A stretch of 64,000 nucleotides of DNA from NCBI RefSeq assembly GCF_009664365.1, contig NZ_CP044310.1:686001-750000 (forward strand), in the 5' to 3' direction. The notes below the pieces were generated by a model. It was not told the DNA's origin, ran no database searches, and was given only the letters and a program-made list of their open reading frames with translations. The translations under genes and the position numbers were made by a program. Origin of the DNA: Paenibacillus xylanilyticus (GTDB lineage Bacteria > Bacillota > Bacilli > Paenibacillales > Paenibacillaceae). Numbering within the stretch: the first letter of the stretch is position 1; the number at the start of each line of letters is the position of its first letter. This document shows positions 36,411 through 46,014 of the stretch, in pieces.

Positions 36411-37730
36411 CTACTCTTGAGCCATCGCCTTGAAGGAAGCTTCAGCTGCTTCCAGTGTTGCCTGCACGTCCTCATCTGTGTGAGCTGTAGTCAGGAACCA
36501 GGCTTCGTACTTCGATGGAGCCAGGTTGATACCGCGGTTCAGCATATGCCGGAAGAAGGAAGCAAACCGTTCCCCGTCTGTATCTTGGGCTTGATCATAA
36601 TTTGTTACCGGGTGATTGCAGAAGTGTGTGGAGAAAGCGCCACGAATCCGGTTAATCGTCAGATCAATGCCATGACGATCGGCAGACGCCTGCAGACCTG
36701 ATGTCAGCTCAATGGCCAGTCGTTCCATTTCTTCATACACACCTTCGCCCTGCAGTACTTCCAGACAAGCGATACCTGCGGAGATGGAGGCAGGATTGCC
36801 GGCCATTGTTCCAGCCTGGTATGCAGGTCCAAGCGGAGCAACCTGTTCCATGACATGCTTGCGTCCGCCATAAGCTCCGATTGGCAACCCGCCACCGATG
36901 ATTTTGCCGAGTGCAGTCAGATCGGGTTCAATCTCGGCATGATTGGCAAGACCGGCATACGTTTGGGTTGAACCATAGTGGAAACGGAAAGCCGTAATGA
37001 CTTCGTCATAAATCACCAGTGATCCGTTAGCACGTGTCATGGCGCACAACCCTTCCAGGAAGCCTGGCTCTGGCATAACCATGCCGAAGTTCCCGACAAT
37101 GGGCTCCACCATAACCGCTGCAACGTCATCACCCCAGCGCTCCAGGGCATCTTTCAGGCCATCCAGGTCATTATAAGGGACCGTGATCACTTCATGTGCG
37201 ATGCTGGTTGGAATTCCTGCACTATCCGGAATCCCGAGGGTGGAAGGGCCGGAACCTGCAGCAACCAGCACCAGATCGGAGTGACCATGGTAACAGCCGG
37301 CGAATTTTACGATTTTATTACGTTTGGTGTAGGCACGGGCCACGCGGATGGTAGTCATCACTGCCTCGGTACCGGAGTTAACAAAACGTACCTTATCCAT
37401 GGAAGGAATGGCTTCCTTCAGCATTTTGGCAAGCTTGATTTCAAGCTCGGTTGGCGTACCGTACAACACACCATTTGCTGCTGCTTCACTAATGGCTTGG
37501 GTAATATGAGGGTGAGCGTGTCCGGTGACAATAGGGCCATACGCTGCCAGATAATCGATGTAGCGGTTGTCGTCAACATCCCAGAAGTGTGCGCCCTGCG
37601 CTTTTTTCATAAAAACGGGTGCGCCTCCGCCAACGGCTTTGAATGAGCGGGAAGGACTGTTTACGCCGCCTACAATATGTTCAAGTGCCTCTTTATATAA
37701 GATTTCGGATTGGGGACGAGATGAGTTCAT
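36411..37730 (-). CDS. hemL: Glutamate-1-semialdehyde 2,1-aminomutase
   Basis: The 439-residue PLP enzyme makes 5-aminolevulinate, the first dedicated haem and siroheme precursor, from glutamate semialdehyde. Motifs are [15 protein letters not shown] at the start, [45 protein letters not shown] and the PLP lysine in [19 protein letters not shown]. Two paralogues, HemL and GsaB, are found in many Firmicutes; its isolated position, outside a hemAXCDBL cluster, makes GsaB-type possible. GAAAGGAATT precedes the ATG. Confidence 0.93.
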   Translation of the reverse strand: MNSSRPQSEILYKEALEHIVGGVNSPSRSFKAVGGGAPVFMKKAQGAHFWDVDDNRYIDYLAAYGPIVTGHAHPHITQAISEAAANGVLYGTPTELEIKLAKMLKEAIPSMDKVRFVNSGTEAVMTTIRVARAYTKRNKIVKFAGCYHGHSDLVLVAAGSGPSTLGIPDSAGIPTSIAHEVITVPYNDLDGLKDALERWGDDVAAVMVEPIVGNFGMVMPEPGFLEGLCAMTRANGSLVIYDEVITAFRFHYGSTQTYAGLANHAEIEPDLTALGKIIGGGLPIGAYGGRKHVMEQVAPLGPAYQAGTMAGNPASISAGIACLEVLQGEGVYEEMERLAIELTSGLQASADRHGIDLTINRIRGAFSTHFCNHPVTNYDQAQDTDGERFASFFRHMLNRGINLAPSKYEAWFLTTAHTDEDVQATLEAAEASFKAMAQE

Positions 37731-37790
37731 GGATTTAATTCCTTTCGGCTATGAATTTTGTTGCAAATTTTTCGTAACACAACACAGCGA

Positions 37791-37814
37791 GAGGGCAGCA
37801 TAATGGCTGCCCTC
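37791..37814 (-). terminator. Hairpin after the LCP gene
   Basis: GAGGGCAGC pairs perfectly with GCTGCCCTC around six bases. On the minus strand only a T/G mixture follows, so it is a probable but weak terminator for the LCP gene; it also falls in the hemL leader. Confidence 0.5.
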
Positions 37815-37826
37815 TGCGTGTTTACA

Positions 37827-38870
37827 TTACTGAGCCGGTTGCTCCGACTGTTGGTCTTCACCGCTTGCTGTTTTATCTTCGGTTCCAGTTGTACTGTCTT
37901 CCGGTTCAGCGGGCGGATGAATAATATCCTGAATATGCTGCTTCAATTTCTCTTCATTGGTTACCGTCAGGACTTGTGCTCCACCTGCGGTCCGCTCTTC
38001 CTTCAGCATGTTCATCGGCGGAATTTGTTCGCTGCCGTTCATGCTGCTCTGATATCCAAGTCCACCCAGCTTCCACATATCCGAGAGTGTCAGGTTTGTA
38101 TCCACATAAGGGCTTACCTGTTCCAGAATGGTAGGAAGCTTGGCAATGGTAGTCGTAGATTGCATTTTCGCCGCTACGGCTTTCAGGAATTCACGTTGAC
38201 GCTCGGAACGAGCGAAGTCGGACATCGCATCATGACGGAAACGCACATACATAAGTGCTGTTTCACCATCGAGATGCTGATAACCTTTTTTCAAATCAAT
38301 ATCGTATTCGTTATTGTCTGCCTTGCTTGTATAGTGCATGTCCTTCTCTACGTCAAAATCCACACCGCCAACGGCATCCACCAATTTGATGAATCCCTGG
38401 AAATCGGTATACACATAATATTGGACAGGAATCCCCAGCAGATCGCCAGCCGCTTTCATCGCTGCATTGGGACCGTGGGTAATCGCGGTGTTAATCCGCT
38501 CCTTGCCATATCCGTCTATATCGACGTAAGTGTCTCGCAGAATGGAGAACAGGTTGATTTTTTTGGTGAGTGGGTCGAGCGATACAACCATCATGCTGTC
38601 CGAACGGGGAATTTCCCCTTCTTTGAGGCCACGGGCATCAACACCCATAACCAATATATTTACTGTTTCAGTGCCTTCCCATTTTGGAGGGTCCGGTGTA
38701 TTCACTTTTTCGACATTTTCAATACTGGCGAACGGAGATTCGTCGCCTTCCTTCTGCAAGCCATTCAACTGATTGAGAATAGAACCGAAATAAAATGCCG
38801 CTGCGCCTCCAACGATCAGAACAAAGGCGGCAAGAGAAATCCATATGGTTCTCTTCGTCTTTCTGGTCAT
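37827..38870 (-). CDS. LytR-CpsA-Psr (LCP) family cell-wall glycopolymer ligase
   Basis: The 347-residue protein has a short cytosolic N-terminus, one membrane helix (IWISLAAFVLIVGGAAAFYF) and an extracellular LCP domain: LVMGVDARGLKEGEIPRSDSMMVVSL, ILRDTYVDIDGYGKERINTA, VDAVGGVDFDV and ALMYVRFRHDAMSDFARSERQ with the arginines that bind polyprenyl pyrophosphate. LCP enzymes attach teichoic acids or other glycopolymers to peptidoglycan. The C-terminus is Glu/Thr/Ser-rich and low-complexity. AAAGGAGAG precedes the ATG. It is a single gene. Confidence 0.93.
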   Translation of the reverse strand: MTRKTKRTIWISLAAFVLIVGGAAAFYFGSILNQLNGLQKEGDESPFASIENVEKVNTPDPPKWEGTETVNILVMGVDARGLKEGEIPRSDSMMVVSLDPLTKKINLFSILRDTYVDIDGYGKERINTAITHGPNAAMKAAGDLLGIPVQYYVYTDFQGFIKLVDAVGGVDFDVEKDMHYTSKADNNEYDIDLKKGYQHLDGETALMYVRFRHDAMSDFARSERQREFLKAVAAKMQSTTTIAKLPTILEQVSPYVDTNLTLSDMWKLGGLGYQSSMNGSEQIPPMNMLKEERTAGGAQVLTVTNEEKLKQHIQDIIHPPAEPEDSTTGTEDKTASGEDQQSEQPAQ

Positions 38871-39083
38871 GCTAGCTCTCCTTTGTATTTGAGATGAAAT
38901 AAAAAAACGAGTTCAGTTTCCGTAGTAACATAGCCTGAAGCCTTCCGTGCACGTCCCTTCCCTAACAGCTGTCAGAGGACGCAGCTTCAGCTATTTTAAA
39001 AGCTTGCTGAATTTTGACTGATACCATTATAATTTCTTTTTGGGCTACAAGCAATTTCAACAAAATCCAAGTGAGGTATAATC

Positions 39084-40130
39084 ATGCTGGCGATTGATGT
39101 CAAAGATTTGCGCAAGTCGTTTAGCGTCCAGAAAAGTCGGGGTGGACTGAAGGGCGCATTTCAAGATCTGTTTAAACGCGAATACCAGGAAGTATTGGCG
39201 GTGAACGATATTTCGTTTCAGATTCCCCAGGGTGAAATCTGCGGATATATTGGAGAGAACGGTGCCGGTAAATCAACAACGATCAAGATGTTGACCGGCA
39301 TTTTGGTGCCTACTTCAGGGCATATATCGGTTGGTGGATATGTTCCGTACCAGGAACGGGAGAAATTTGTACAGAATATTGGTGTCGTATTTGGTCAGCG
39401 GAGCCAGCTGTGGTGGGACATTGGCGTGATTGAATCATTCCATCTGCTGCGTAAGGTATACCGTGTGGACGAATCCGATTTCCGCAAACGGCTGGATGAA
39501 CTGGTTGAGCGGCTGCAGCTGCAGGATCTGCTGAATCGTCCGGTTCGCAAGCTCAGTCTCGGGCAGCGGATGCGCTGCGAACTGGTGGCCGCCTTGCTGC
39601 ACAATCCGGATATTGTTTTTCTGGATGAGCCAACCATTGGTCTGGACATTGTCGTCAAGTCGGAGATCCGAGAATTCCTGAAGGACATGAATAAGGAACA
39701 CGGAACAACCATTTTGCTGACAACACACGATCTGCAGGATATTGAAGCACTGTGCTCCAGAGTGATCATGCTTGATGCCGGGAATATCATCTATGATGGC
39801 GGTCTGGATCACTTGAAATCCCAATGGGGCAAGGAACGGGAAATTCGTTTCAAGTTCGGCACGGGTCACACCATAGCACAGATGCAGGAATGGACTGCCG
39901 CCATGCCCGTACGCTGGACGGTAGAGAACGAGCTGTCCGCATCGGTCTGGATTCCGCTGGAACTCAATGTATCCGATGTCCTTGGCCGTGTGGTGGGACA
40001 GGCTGATATTACGGATATTCAGATTATTGAGATTAATACCGATGAGATTGTACGGAGTATCTACCAATCCGGTTCTGCCGAGCGTCCCGAGATTGTGGGA
40101 GCAGGGAAAGAAGCGGTGGGTGTATCCTAG
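39084..40130 (+). CDS. ABC-2 type transporter, ATP-binding protein
   Basis: The 348-residue ATPase has Walker A GYIGENGAGKSTTIKML, Q-loop GVVFGQRSQLWWD, signature RKLSLGQRMRCELVAALL, Walker B DIVFLDEPTIGLD and the switch His in LLTTHDLQ. The WWD after the Q-loop and the C-terminal extension are typical of the branch that works with ABC2_membrane_6 permeases, encoded directly next. It probably exports lipids, polymers or drugs. GTGAGG precedes the ATG. Confidence 0.92.
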   Translation: MLAIDVKDLRKSFSVQKSRGGLKGAFQDLFKREYQEVLAVNDISFQIPQGEICGYIGENGAGKSTTIKMLTGILVPTSGHISVGGYVPYQEREKFVQNIGVVFGQRSQLWWDIGVIESFHLLRKVYRVDESDFRKRLDELVERLQLQDLLNRPVRKLSLGQRMRCELVAALLHNPDIVFLDEPTIGLDIVVKSEIREFLKDMNKEHGTTILLTTHDLQDIEALCSRVIMLDAGNIIYDGGLDHLKSQWGKEREIRFKFGTGHTIAQMQEWTAAMPVRWTVENELSASVWIPLELNVSDVLGRVVGQADITDIQIIEINTDEIVRSIYQSGSAERPEIVGAGKEAVGVS

Positions 40131-40925
40131 ATGAATAGTGCATTTTTTGATTTTATGCGAATCCGGTTTCTGACGATGCTGGCGTACCGGGTGAATTATT
40201 ATTCCGGCATTTTGATATATACGCTGAATATTGGCGTGTATTACTTTACATGGCAAGCCATTTATGGTGGAAGTGGAGAACTGGGTGGATTTACGGCAGC
40301 CCAGATGACCACGTATGTGGCGGTATCCTGGATGGCGCGTGCATTTTATTTTAACAACCTGGACCGTGAAATTGCCGCAGATATCCGTGATGGCTCCATT
40401 GCCATTCAATTTATAAGGCCGATTAATTACGTTATGGTCAAAATGATGCAGGGTCTCGGTGAGGGCGTGTTCCGTTTCCTGCTGCTGATGATCCCAGGCA
40501 TGCTCATCGCCATCCTGCTGTTCCCGGTTGAACTGCCTACCGCGCCTTCAGCGTGGATCGGATTTCTTGTCATGCTGTTCTTCAGTTTCCTCATTAACTC
40601 CCAGATTAATGTCATTACGGGACTGGCAGCGTTCTTTGTGGAAAACAACGAAGGTATGATGCGCATGAAACGGGTCGTGGTCGATTTGTTCTCCGGTCTC
40701 ATCATTCCGATCAGCCTCTATCCAGGCTGGATGTCCGCGATCATGAAGGTATTGCCTTTTCAAGCCATCACATATCTGCCAGGTTCTGTATTCACGGGAA
40801 GAGTGGAAGGTACCGGCATTTGGAGTGTACTCGGAATTCAGGTGCTCTGGTTTGTTATCCTGCTCGTTCCAATGATGCTGATCTGGCGTCAGGCGCGCAA
40901 GCGTCTGTTCGTGCAAGGGGGTTAA
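40131..40925 (+). CDS. ABC-2 type transporter permease (first subunit)
   Basis: The 264-residue protein has about six membrane helices and fits the ABC-2 permease family (ABC2_membrane_6): FFDFMRIRFLTMLAYRVNYY near the start, EIAADIRDGSIAIQFIRP and LFSGLIIPISLYPGWM late. The ATG follows the ATPase stop codon directly, without gap. It forms the membrane channel with the next gene. The substrate is unknown. Confidence 0.88.
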   Translation: MNSAFFDFMRIRFLTMLAYRVNYYSGILIYTLNIGVYYFTWQAIYGGSGELGGFTAAQMTTYVAVSWMARAFYFNNLDREIAADIRDGSIAIQFIRPINYVMVKMMQGLGEGVFRFLLLMIPGMLIAILLFPVELPTAPSAWIGFLVMLFFSFLINSQINVITGLAAFFVENNEGMMRMKRVVVDLFSGLIIPISLYPGWMSAIMKVLPFQAITYLPGSVFTGRVEGTGIWSVLGIQVLWFVILLVPMMLIWRQARKRLFVQGG

Positions 40926-40929
40926 CAGC

Positions 40930-41715
40930 ATGTACTATTTAGGTCTAATTGGGGAATATTTAAAAAACTACATGAAAACACGGCTTACGTATCGTGCCGA
41001 TTTCTGGGTTGAGATCATTTCCGATCTGCTGTTCCAGGCAACGAATCTGATCTTTATCTTTGTTGTTTTCCGCCACACGGATAACCTCGGAGGCTGGAGC
41101 GAAAGTGAAGTCCTGTTTGTATACGGTTATTTCATGGTGCCCTATGGCATCTTCAGCTGTTTTATCAATCTCTGGGGGTTCAGTGAGCGATATATTGTTA
41201 AGGGTGAGATGGATCGCATTCTGACGCGTCCGGCGCATAACCTGTTCCAGATATTACTCGAAAATGTGGACCCGCCTGCACTTGTGGGTTCGTTTATCGG
41301 ACTGATTATCATGATCTTCAGCGGGGCGGAAATGGGACTTGTCCTGGAATGGTGGCATATTCCGGCGCTAATCATTTTGGCGCTAAGCTCTGTGTTAATC
41401 TACGCGGGGATATATACTACACTGACGTCGCTATCCTTTTATTCGGATGCTCCGACAGGTATTCTTCCATTGATGTACAACATTCAGGGTTATGGACGTT
41501 ATCCGGTAACGATCTATAATCGTGCCATTCAGGTATTGTTAACCTGGGTCATTCCGTTTGCTTTTGTCGGGATCTATCCGGCAGCATTGTTCCTGGATCG
41601 ATCAGAGATGCATCGCATGGCATTGCTGACCCCAGTTATGGGACTGGTTTTCGGGGCGATTGGACTTACGCTCTGGAACTACGGCGTGAAACGCTACCGT
41701 GGTGCAGGTTCGTAG
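40930..41715 (+). CDS. ABC-2 type transporter permease (second subunit)
   Basis: The 261-residue protein has about six hydrophobic helices and resembles its neighbour: MKTRLTYRADFWVEIISDLL, RYIVKGEMDRILTRPAHNL and FYSDAPTGILPLMYNIQGYG. GGGGTTAACAGC before the ATG provides a ribosome site inside the end of the previous gene. The two subunits and the ATPase form one exporter. Confidence 0.88.
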   Translation: MYYLGLIGEYLKNYMKTRLTYRADFWVEIISDLLFQATNLIFIFVVFRHTDNLGGWSESEVLFVYGYFMVPYGIFSCFINLWGFSERYIVKGEMDRILTRPAHNLFQILLENVDPPALVGSFIGLIIMIFSGAEMGLVLEWWHIPALIILALSSVLIYAGIYTTLTSLSFYSDAPTGILPLMYNIQGYGRYPVTIYNRAIQVLLTWVIPFAFVGIYPAALFLDRSEMHRMALLTPVMGLVFGAIGLTLWNYGVKRYRGAGS

Positions 41716-41760
41716 AGAGAAGCCCGATAATAGAGGGTAAGATGAGAAGGAGGAATAGAG

Positions 41761-42225
41761 ATGACGTTAACTGAAGGCAGCCTTGCTCCGGATTTTGAAC
41801 TTCCATCGAGCACCGGGGAGACCGTGAAGCTTTCCGATTACCGCGGCCAGCGGGTACTGATCTACTTTTATCCCAAGGATATGACTTCGTCCTGTACGCA
41901 GCAGGCATGCGATTTTCGGGATCGCCATGAGGAGTTTAAGGGGTTGAACACGGTTATATTGGGCATTAGTACGGATCCGATGAGCAGGCATGATAAATTT
42001 ATTGCCAAATACGGATTGCCGTTCACCCTGTTATCGGATGAAGAACATCAGGTAGCTGAGCAATATGGGGTGTGGCAGCTTAAGAAGTTGTATGGCAAGG
42101 AATACATGGGCATTGTCCGTTCCACATTCCTCATCGATGAAGAGGGCAAGCTAGTCAAGGAATGGTCGAAAGTCAGAGTCAAAGGACATATTGAATCCGC
42201 TTTGGAGACGGTAAAGTCCCTGTAA
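41761..42225 (+). CDS. bcp: Thioredoxin-dependent peroxiredoxin, Bcp family
   Basis: The 154-residue cytosolic enzyme reduces peroxides. It shows APDFELPSSTGETVKLSDYRG and YFYPKDMTSSCTQQACDFRD, in which the peroxidatic cysteine is followed four residues on by the resolving one, as in atypical 2-Cys Bcp proteins; FLIDEEGKLVKEW is the late strand. AGGAGGAATAG precedes the ATG. It lies 45 bases after the ABC exporter and may share its transcript; a terminator follows. Confidence 0.93.
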   Translation: MTLTEGSLAPDFELPSSTGETVKLSDYRGQRVLIYFYPKDMTSSCTQQACDFRDRHEEFKGLNTVILGISTDPMSRHDKFIAKYGLPFTLLSDEEHQVAEQYGVWQLKKLYGKEYMGIVRSTFLIDEEGKLVKEWSKVRVKGHIESALETVKSL

Positions 42226-42244
42226 TAAGTATTCAGCATCAACG

Positions 42245-42285
42245 AAGGCAGTGTTTCCGGATATTACCGTGGACACTGCCTTTTT
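42245..42285 (+). terminator. Intrinsic terminator after bcp
   Basis: AAGGCAGTGT pairs with ACACTGCCTT, extended by CC/GG around an AT-rich loop, then TTTTT. It also lies at the end of the convergent germination operon. Confidence 0.88.
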
Positions 42286-43402
42286 ATGAGGTTACACGTT
42301 TGGTAGGCCGTTTCTTTCTCTGGTAGCGAAGGCGATGAACGAGAAGCAGGAAGAGCGGGATAACCAGGCTGACGGTCACATTCCAGTCGAGCCATGCGGG
42401 CATGACGGTGCTGGTATAGAAGACGATATTGGGCCCGATTAGAACGGATGCAGCAAACATCAGCAAGGCTGAGGGCAGAATCAGGGGCTTGTAACTTTTT
42501 AACTCCAATAACTGGGCTATTCCCAGAACAAAACCGAACATATACAGCATGCTCTTAAAATAGGTCGAGATCAGCCAGGAGATGGCCATCAGTGCTTCGA
42601 TTCGTTCGAAAAAGTTACCGATATTGATTTTCTGTGCAAGTGAATAGGAAATGTAGAAACCATGCTGCGTAAGGATAGGACCGAATACCATGAGAGAAAC
42701 CAGCTCAAGCATAGTAAGCATAATTCCCCCTGCAATCGTTGCGAGCAATATATCCCGTTTAAGATGAGATGCCCTATTCACATAAGGAAGGAACATGGAT
42801 AATACGATCAACTCGCCAAATGAAGAGAAAGCACCTCTAATCGTGCTGTGTAATAATTTGATCCACGGCGTTTCAAGAAAGGGCTGGAGTTTGGCAGGCT
42901 CTACTTGTGGCAGCAGCCCCAGCAGCAGAAGAATCATGAAGACAACGACAATGGGAGCGAGAAGTTCACTGCTCAAACCCATGGTCTTTAGCCCATGTAT
43001 AATCCCCCATACTATGGGGATTAGAAACAACGTCAGAATGACTCGGATGGGGGTTTGAAGATAGATCTGTGTTGTCATAAAGTCCCCCACTTCACGGAGA
43101 CATACCGCGGTGCCCATGATGAAATAGAACAGGTATCCGGCAGCCAGGACGGAACCCATCCATGGACCAAGCAATTTTTTGCAGATTTCGATCAGGGACA
43201 ATTCAGGATGGGTACGATGGAGCTTGAACAGAATCCATATAATTAATATACCGATCGGTTGGCTTAGCAAGGAGCATATCCATGCATCCTGCCGGCCATA
43301 TGCAGTCACGAGCGATGGATAGATGAGAATCATGTCCCCGACCATCGTTAGGAAGGTCAGCAGGGTAAATTGCCGTACCGTAAGGCGATCTTTAATCAGC
43401 AT
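42284..43402 (-). CDS. Germinant receptor subunit B, second copy (GerB family)
   Basis: The 372-residue protein has about ten hydrophobic helices and a basic tail (YQRKKRPTKR). It is clearly a paralogue of the gene just upstream: both have LT-RQ--LTF near the start, GDM-LIYPS, AWIC-L, and EVGDFMTTQI/EIGDFMTSQI. GGAAGGAGCAC precedes the ATG. It is the fifth and last gene of the operon; two B subunits suggest alternative receptors sharing one A and one C subunit. Confidence 0.9.
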   Translation of the reverse strand: MLIKDRLTVRQFTLLTFLTMVGDMILIYPSLVTAYGRQDAWICSLLSQPIGILIIWILFKLHRTHPELSLIEICKKLLGPWMGSVLAAGYLFYFIMGTAVCLREVGDFMTTQIYLQTPIRVILTLFLIPIVWGIIHGLKTMGLSSELLAPIVVVFMILLLLGLLPQVEPAKLQPFLETPWIKLLHSTIRGAFSSFGELIVLSMFLPYVNRASHLKRDILLATIAGGIMLTMLELVSLMVFGPILTQHGFYISYSLAQKINIGNFFERIEALMAISWLISTYFKSMLYMFGFVLGIAQLLELKSYKPLILPSALLMFAASVLIGPNIVFYTSTVMPAWLDWNVTVSLVIPLFLLLVHRLRYQRKKRPTKRVTS

Positions 43403-43427
43403 GGTACATGTGCTCCTTCCTATATGA

Positions 43428-44531
43428 TCAGTTGGATATCGATTCTTTTCTTTTTCTGAATGTCACAATAAGCAGCAGCATCCCCGGAAGCAGAATCCCT
43501 AGGGTCGTATCCCAATCTACCCAATACGGAACGATGGTAATGACGATAAAGGTCAGGTTAGGTGCTACTACATTGGCCATTCCAAATACCAGCATGCATG
43601 CTGGCAGAAGGAGAATCCGATACTGTTTGAGCTTGAAGAGCTCCGCAATTCCCACGATGAACGCATAAAAATAAATCATTGCTTTGAAATAGGTTGAGAT
43701 CAGCCAGGAGGTAGCCATAATGGCCTCGATACGTTCAAAGAACCCTCCGATACTGATTTTCTGAGATAAAATAAAGGATGCATAGATATTGTGCTGAGTC
43801 AGAAATGCACCAAGCACCAGGAGGGAGATGGTGACCAGCATTGCCAGCATCAAATTGCCCAGTCCAACAGCAGCGATGACGTCCCGGGTTCGGTGAGCTT
43901 GTCTCGCAGTATAGGGTAAAATCATGAGGATCGCGATGGCTTCGCCTACCGGATAGGTGACACTTACGAGTATGCCTTGTGCAAGAGACACAACATTAGT
44001 ATCTGTGAAGGGCTTCAGATGACTGATTTCTACCTTGGGCAGAAGGCAAAATGAAAGAACGAGGATGAAAATGATCACAATCGGCAGCAGCAGTTCACTT
44101 GTCCGCCCGATGGCTTCCAGGCCGTTGTATATCCCCCAGCCCAGAGTAATGACAAACATCAGGATAATGATCCGAATAGGTGTGAATTGAAAAATCTGAC
44201 TGGTCATAAAATCGCCTATTTCTCTGGAATGTGTGGATGTACCCACGAGAAAGTAAAATAGGTAGATGATAGAAAAAACGGTTCCTGGCCAGAATCCCAA
44301 ATACTTACGTGCTATCTGAACCAGGTTTTTGCCCGGATTCATATTGCCCAGTTTAAGGAACATGGCCATGAGCGCCATACCAAGGGGAATTCCGATGAGG
44401 GCACAGATCCAGGCGTTTTGCTTAGCATAGGACGTAATGACAGAGGGATAGATCAGCATCATATCTCCTATAACCATCATGAAAGTCAGGGTTCCCAACT
44501 GCCTTGTTCCAAGCCGTCCTTGCTCCAGCAT
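43428..44531 (-). CDS. Germinant receptor subunit B, first copy (GerB family)
   Basis: The 367-residue spore-permease protein with about ten hydrophobic helices starts MLEQGRLGTRQLGTLTFMMV and contains GDMMLIYPSVITSYAKQNAW and RIEAIMATSWLISTYFKAM. It should bind the germinant or help transmit the signal in the inner spore membrane. AAAGGGGGTAC precedes the ATG. It follows the small 2-TM gene by 17 bases and precedes its paralogue by 25. Confidence 0.9.
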   Translation of the reverse strand: MLEQGRLGTRQLGTLTFMMVIGDMMLIYPSVITSYAKQNAWICALIGIPLGMALMAMFLKLGNMNPGKNLVQIARKYLGFWPGTVFSIIYLFYFLVGTSTHSREIGDFMTSQIFQFTPIRIIILMFVITLGWGIYNGLEAIGRTSELLLPIVIIFILVLSFCLLPKVEISHLKPFTDTNVVSLAQGILVSVTYPVGEAIAILMILPYTARQAHRTRDVIAAVGLGNLMLAMLVTISLLVLGAFLTQHNIYASFILSQKISIGGFFERIEAIMATSWLISTYFKAMIYFYAFIVGIAELFKLKQYRILLLPACMLVFGMANVVAPNLTFIVITIVPYWVDWDTTLGILLPGMLLLIVTFRKRKESISN

Positions 44532-44548
44532 CTGTTGTACCCCCTTTC

Positions 44549-44782
44549 CTAAGTTCCGGTGATATTGGCCAAGAATTGATTCACAGGTTCATAAATCCAC
44601 ATAATGATATAGAGTGGACTTGGAAACTCCCATAAGTTTGCTGCAATCACGCTAAAGAAGGTGGCAACAAGCAGCATGCCGCTGTATACTACGGTCTCTT
44701 TCCATTCCTTGCGACGGATTAGACCAGGAAGATCGATCAACCCAACGATAACTCCCACAATAATGACCGTGATCGTAATCAT
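44549..44782 (-). CDS. Small two-helix germination protein (GerKD/D-subunit type)
   Basis: The 77-residue product has two hydrophobic helices (MITITVIIVGVIVGLIDL and TVVYSGMLLVATFFSVIAAN) with a basic loop RRKEWKET between, and an aromatic tail. Small 2-TM D proteins of this size are encoded in some germinant-receptor operons, such as gerKD of Bacillus, and modulate receptor activity. I chose the ATG at 44782, eleven bases after AAGGAG; a GTG at 44794 overlaps that site. It sits between gerC and gerB genes. Assignment rests on size, topology and place. Confidence 0.78.
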   Translation of the reverse strand: MITITVIIVGVIVGLIDLPGLIRRKEWKETVVYSGMLLVATFFSVIAANLWEFPSPLYIIMWIYEPVNQFLANITGT

Positions 44783-44790
44783 GTTTGGTC

Positions 44791-45993
44791 TCACTCCTTC
44801 ATATCATTTTTGAATGAATTGTCCAGTGTTCCCGTACGTTTAATCTGTACATTGGCTTCGTATTTCACGTCCAGATTGTCAAAGTACTTGTTCCAGTCAT
44901 CCTCCATCTTTTTGAAAAGCTTGGGATCCGCATGGTAAACTTCCTGCCCGAATCCAAAAATATCCGCATGATATTTTCGTCTTACGGAGTTCACTGAAGT
45001 CTGCATGAGCTCGATTAATCGCTCCTCGCTTTCCTCTTCCAATTTTCTGAGCGTCTCCATTGAACCGATCTTGATGCCGCATTCCACGGCGGCAATGGAA
45101 GAAACATTTTCAAGCTTGATATGAATAACGGGCTTTCCATCCACGATTTTGGCTTTTCGTTTCGTCGAAGTGCGCAGTGCTTTGAAGGTTACGGCTCCAC
45201 CTTTGCCGCAGGGAAGATGACTTACCGTGGAGACCACGTTATCCCGAATGTAGTTATATCCTTTGGATTCATCCTCGGTCAGCCAACCGATCAGCTTATC
45301 CTTTTTAAATACACTTAATCCGGTCGTGTGAAGGCTGGCTGGAGATTGGATGGAAGAGATATTGTCCTTGCTTCCGCTTATCTCCCGTTTTCCCATAATT
45401 TCCACACCAGTAATTACAGGCTGTATGCCAGGGGTCAGCATATTGTCGACCAGTTGGTCTCCAGTCACTGTGGTAGTAGGAGCCCACGTCTTGGCGGAAA
45501 CATCCAGTGAATTAAACAGCTTTTCGGCAGGGATATTTTCCAGGGGTGTGAGCAGATCCAATACTTTGGAGGCCGTTGTCTTGCGAGCAACCATGACATA
45601 ATAATCCGGCCGAGCAGAAGGTTCCCGCATCATGGCTTCCATGACATCATATATTCCATCCTTACGGGCATATTCTTCCCCGAAAACAAGGATGCGCACA
45701 TGAGCCATGAATATGCGTCGTGGGCTTGTCTCGGTCAGCTTCTGAATGGCTTCAAACAGCGTAGGAGCAGTAGCCTGATATTGGGTAACAGGGGTTCCTT
45801 TGCCGCCTCCGGATTTGGAGGATACCTCATTGGGAACGACTACCTGGGCGCTAACTCTAACTTGATCTCCATCCTTATCCACGCCCAGACCCAGCATAAT
45901 TCCAAGGTCATTGAGTTCCTTGCGATCCCAGCATCCGGTAAGGAGAGGAAGCAGAACCGCAAGCGATAAAACGAGCCGGATGCACTTGTTCAT
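44791..45993 (-). CDS. Germinant receptor subunit C (GerC lipoprotein)
   Basis: The 400-residue lipoprotein has a signal ending LLTGCWDRKELNDLGIML, the GerC hallmark, then GVDKDGDQVRVSAQV, RRIFMAHVRILVFGEEYAR and a C-terminal helical domain (EERLIELMQTSVNSVRRKYH). It acts in the inner spore membrane. AAGGAGAACACC precedes the ATG, 21 bases after the gerA-type stop. It resembles the C subunit at 28487 in layout but only in the conserved motifs. Confidence 0.92.
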   Translation of the reverse strand: MNKCIRLVLSLAVLLPLLTGCWDRKELNDLGIMLGLGVDKDGDQVRVSAQVVVPNEVSSKSGGGKGTPVTQYQATAPTLFEAIQKLTETSPRRIFMAHVRILVFGEEYARKDGIYDVMEAMMREPSARPDYYVMVARKTTASKVLDLLTPLENIPAEKLFNSLDVSAKTWAPTTTVTGDQLVDNMLTPGIQPVITGVEIMGKREISGSKDNISSIQSPASLHTTGLSVFKKDKLIGWLTEDESKGYNYIRDNVVSTVSHLPCGKGGAVTFKALRTSTKRKAKIVDGKPVIHIKLENVSSIAAVECGIKIGSMETLRKLEEESEERLIELMQTSVNSVRRKYHADIFGFGQEVYHADPKLFKKMEDDWNKYFDNLDVKYEANVQIKRTGTLDNSFKNDMKE

Positions 45994-46014
45994 TCGGTGT
46001 TCTCCTTGCCGCGA

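Noticed and set aside
37758..38897. 379-aa open frame antisense to the LCP gene
   Set aside because: The LCP protein on the other strand has all family motifs; the antisense product shows none.
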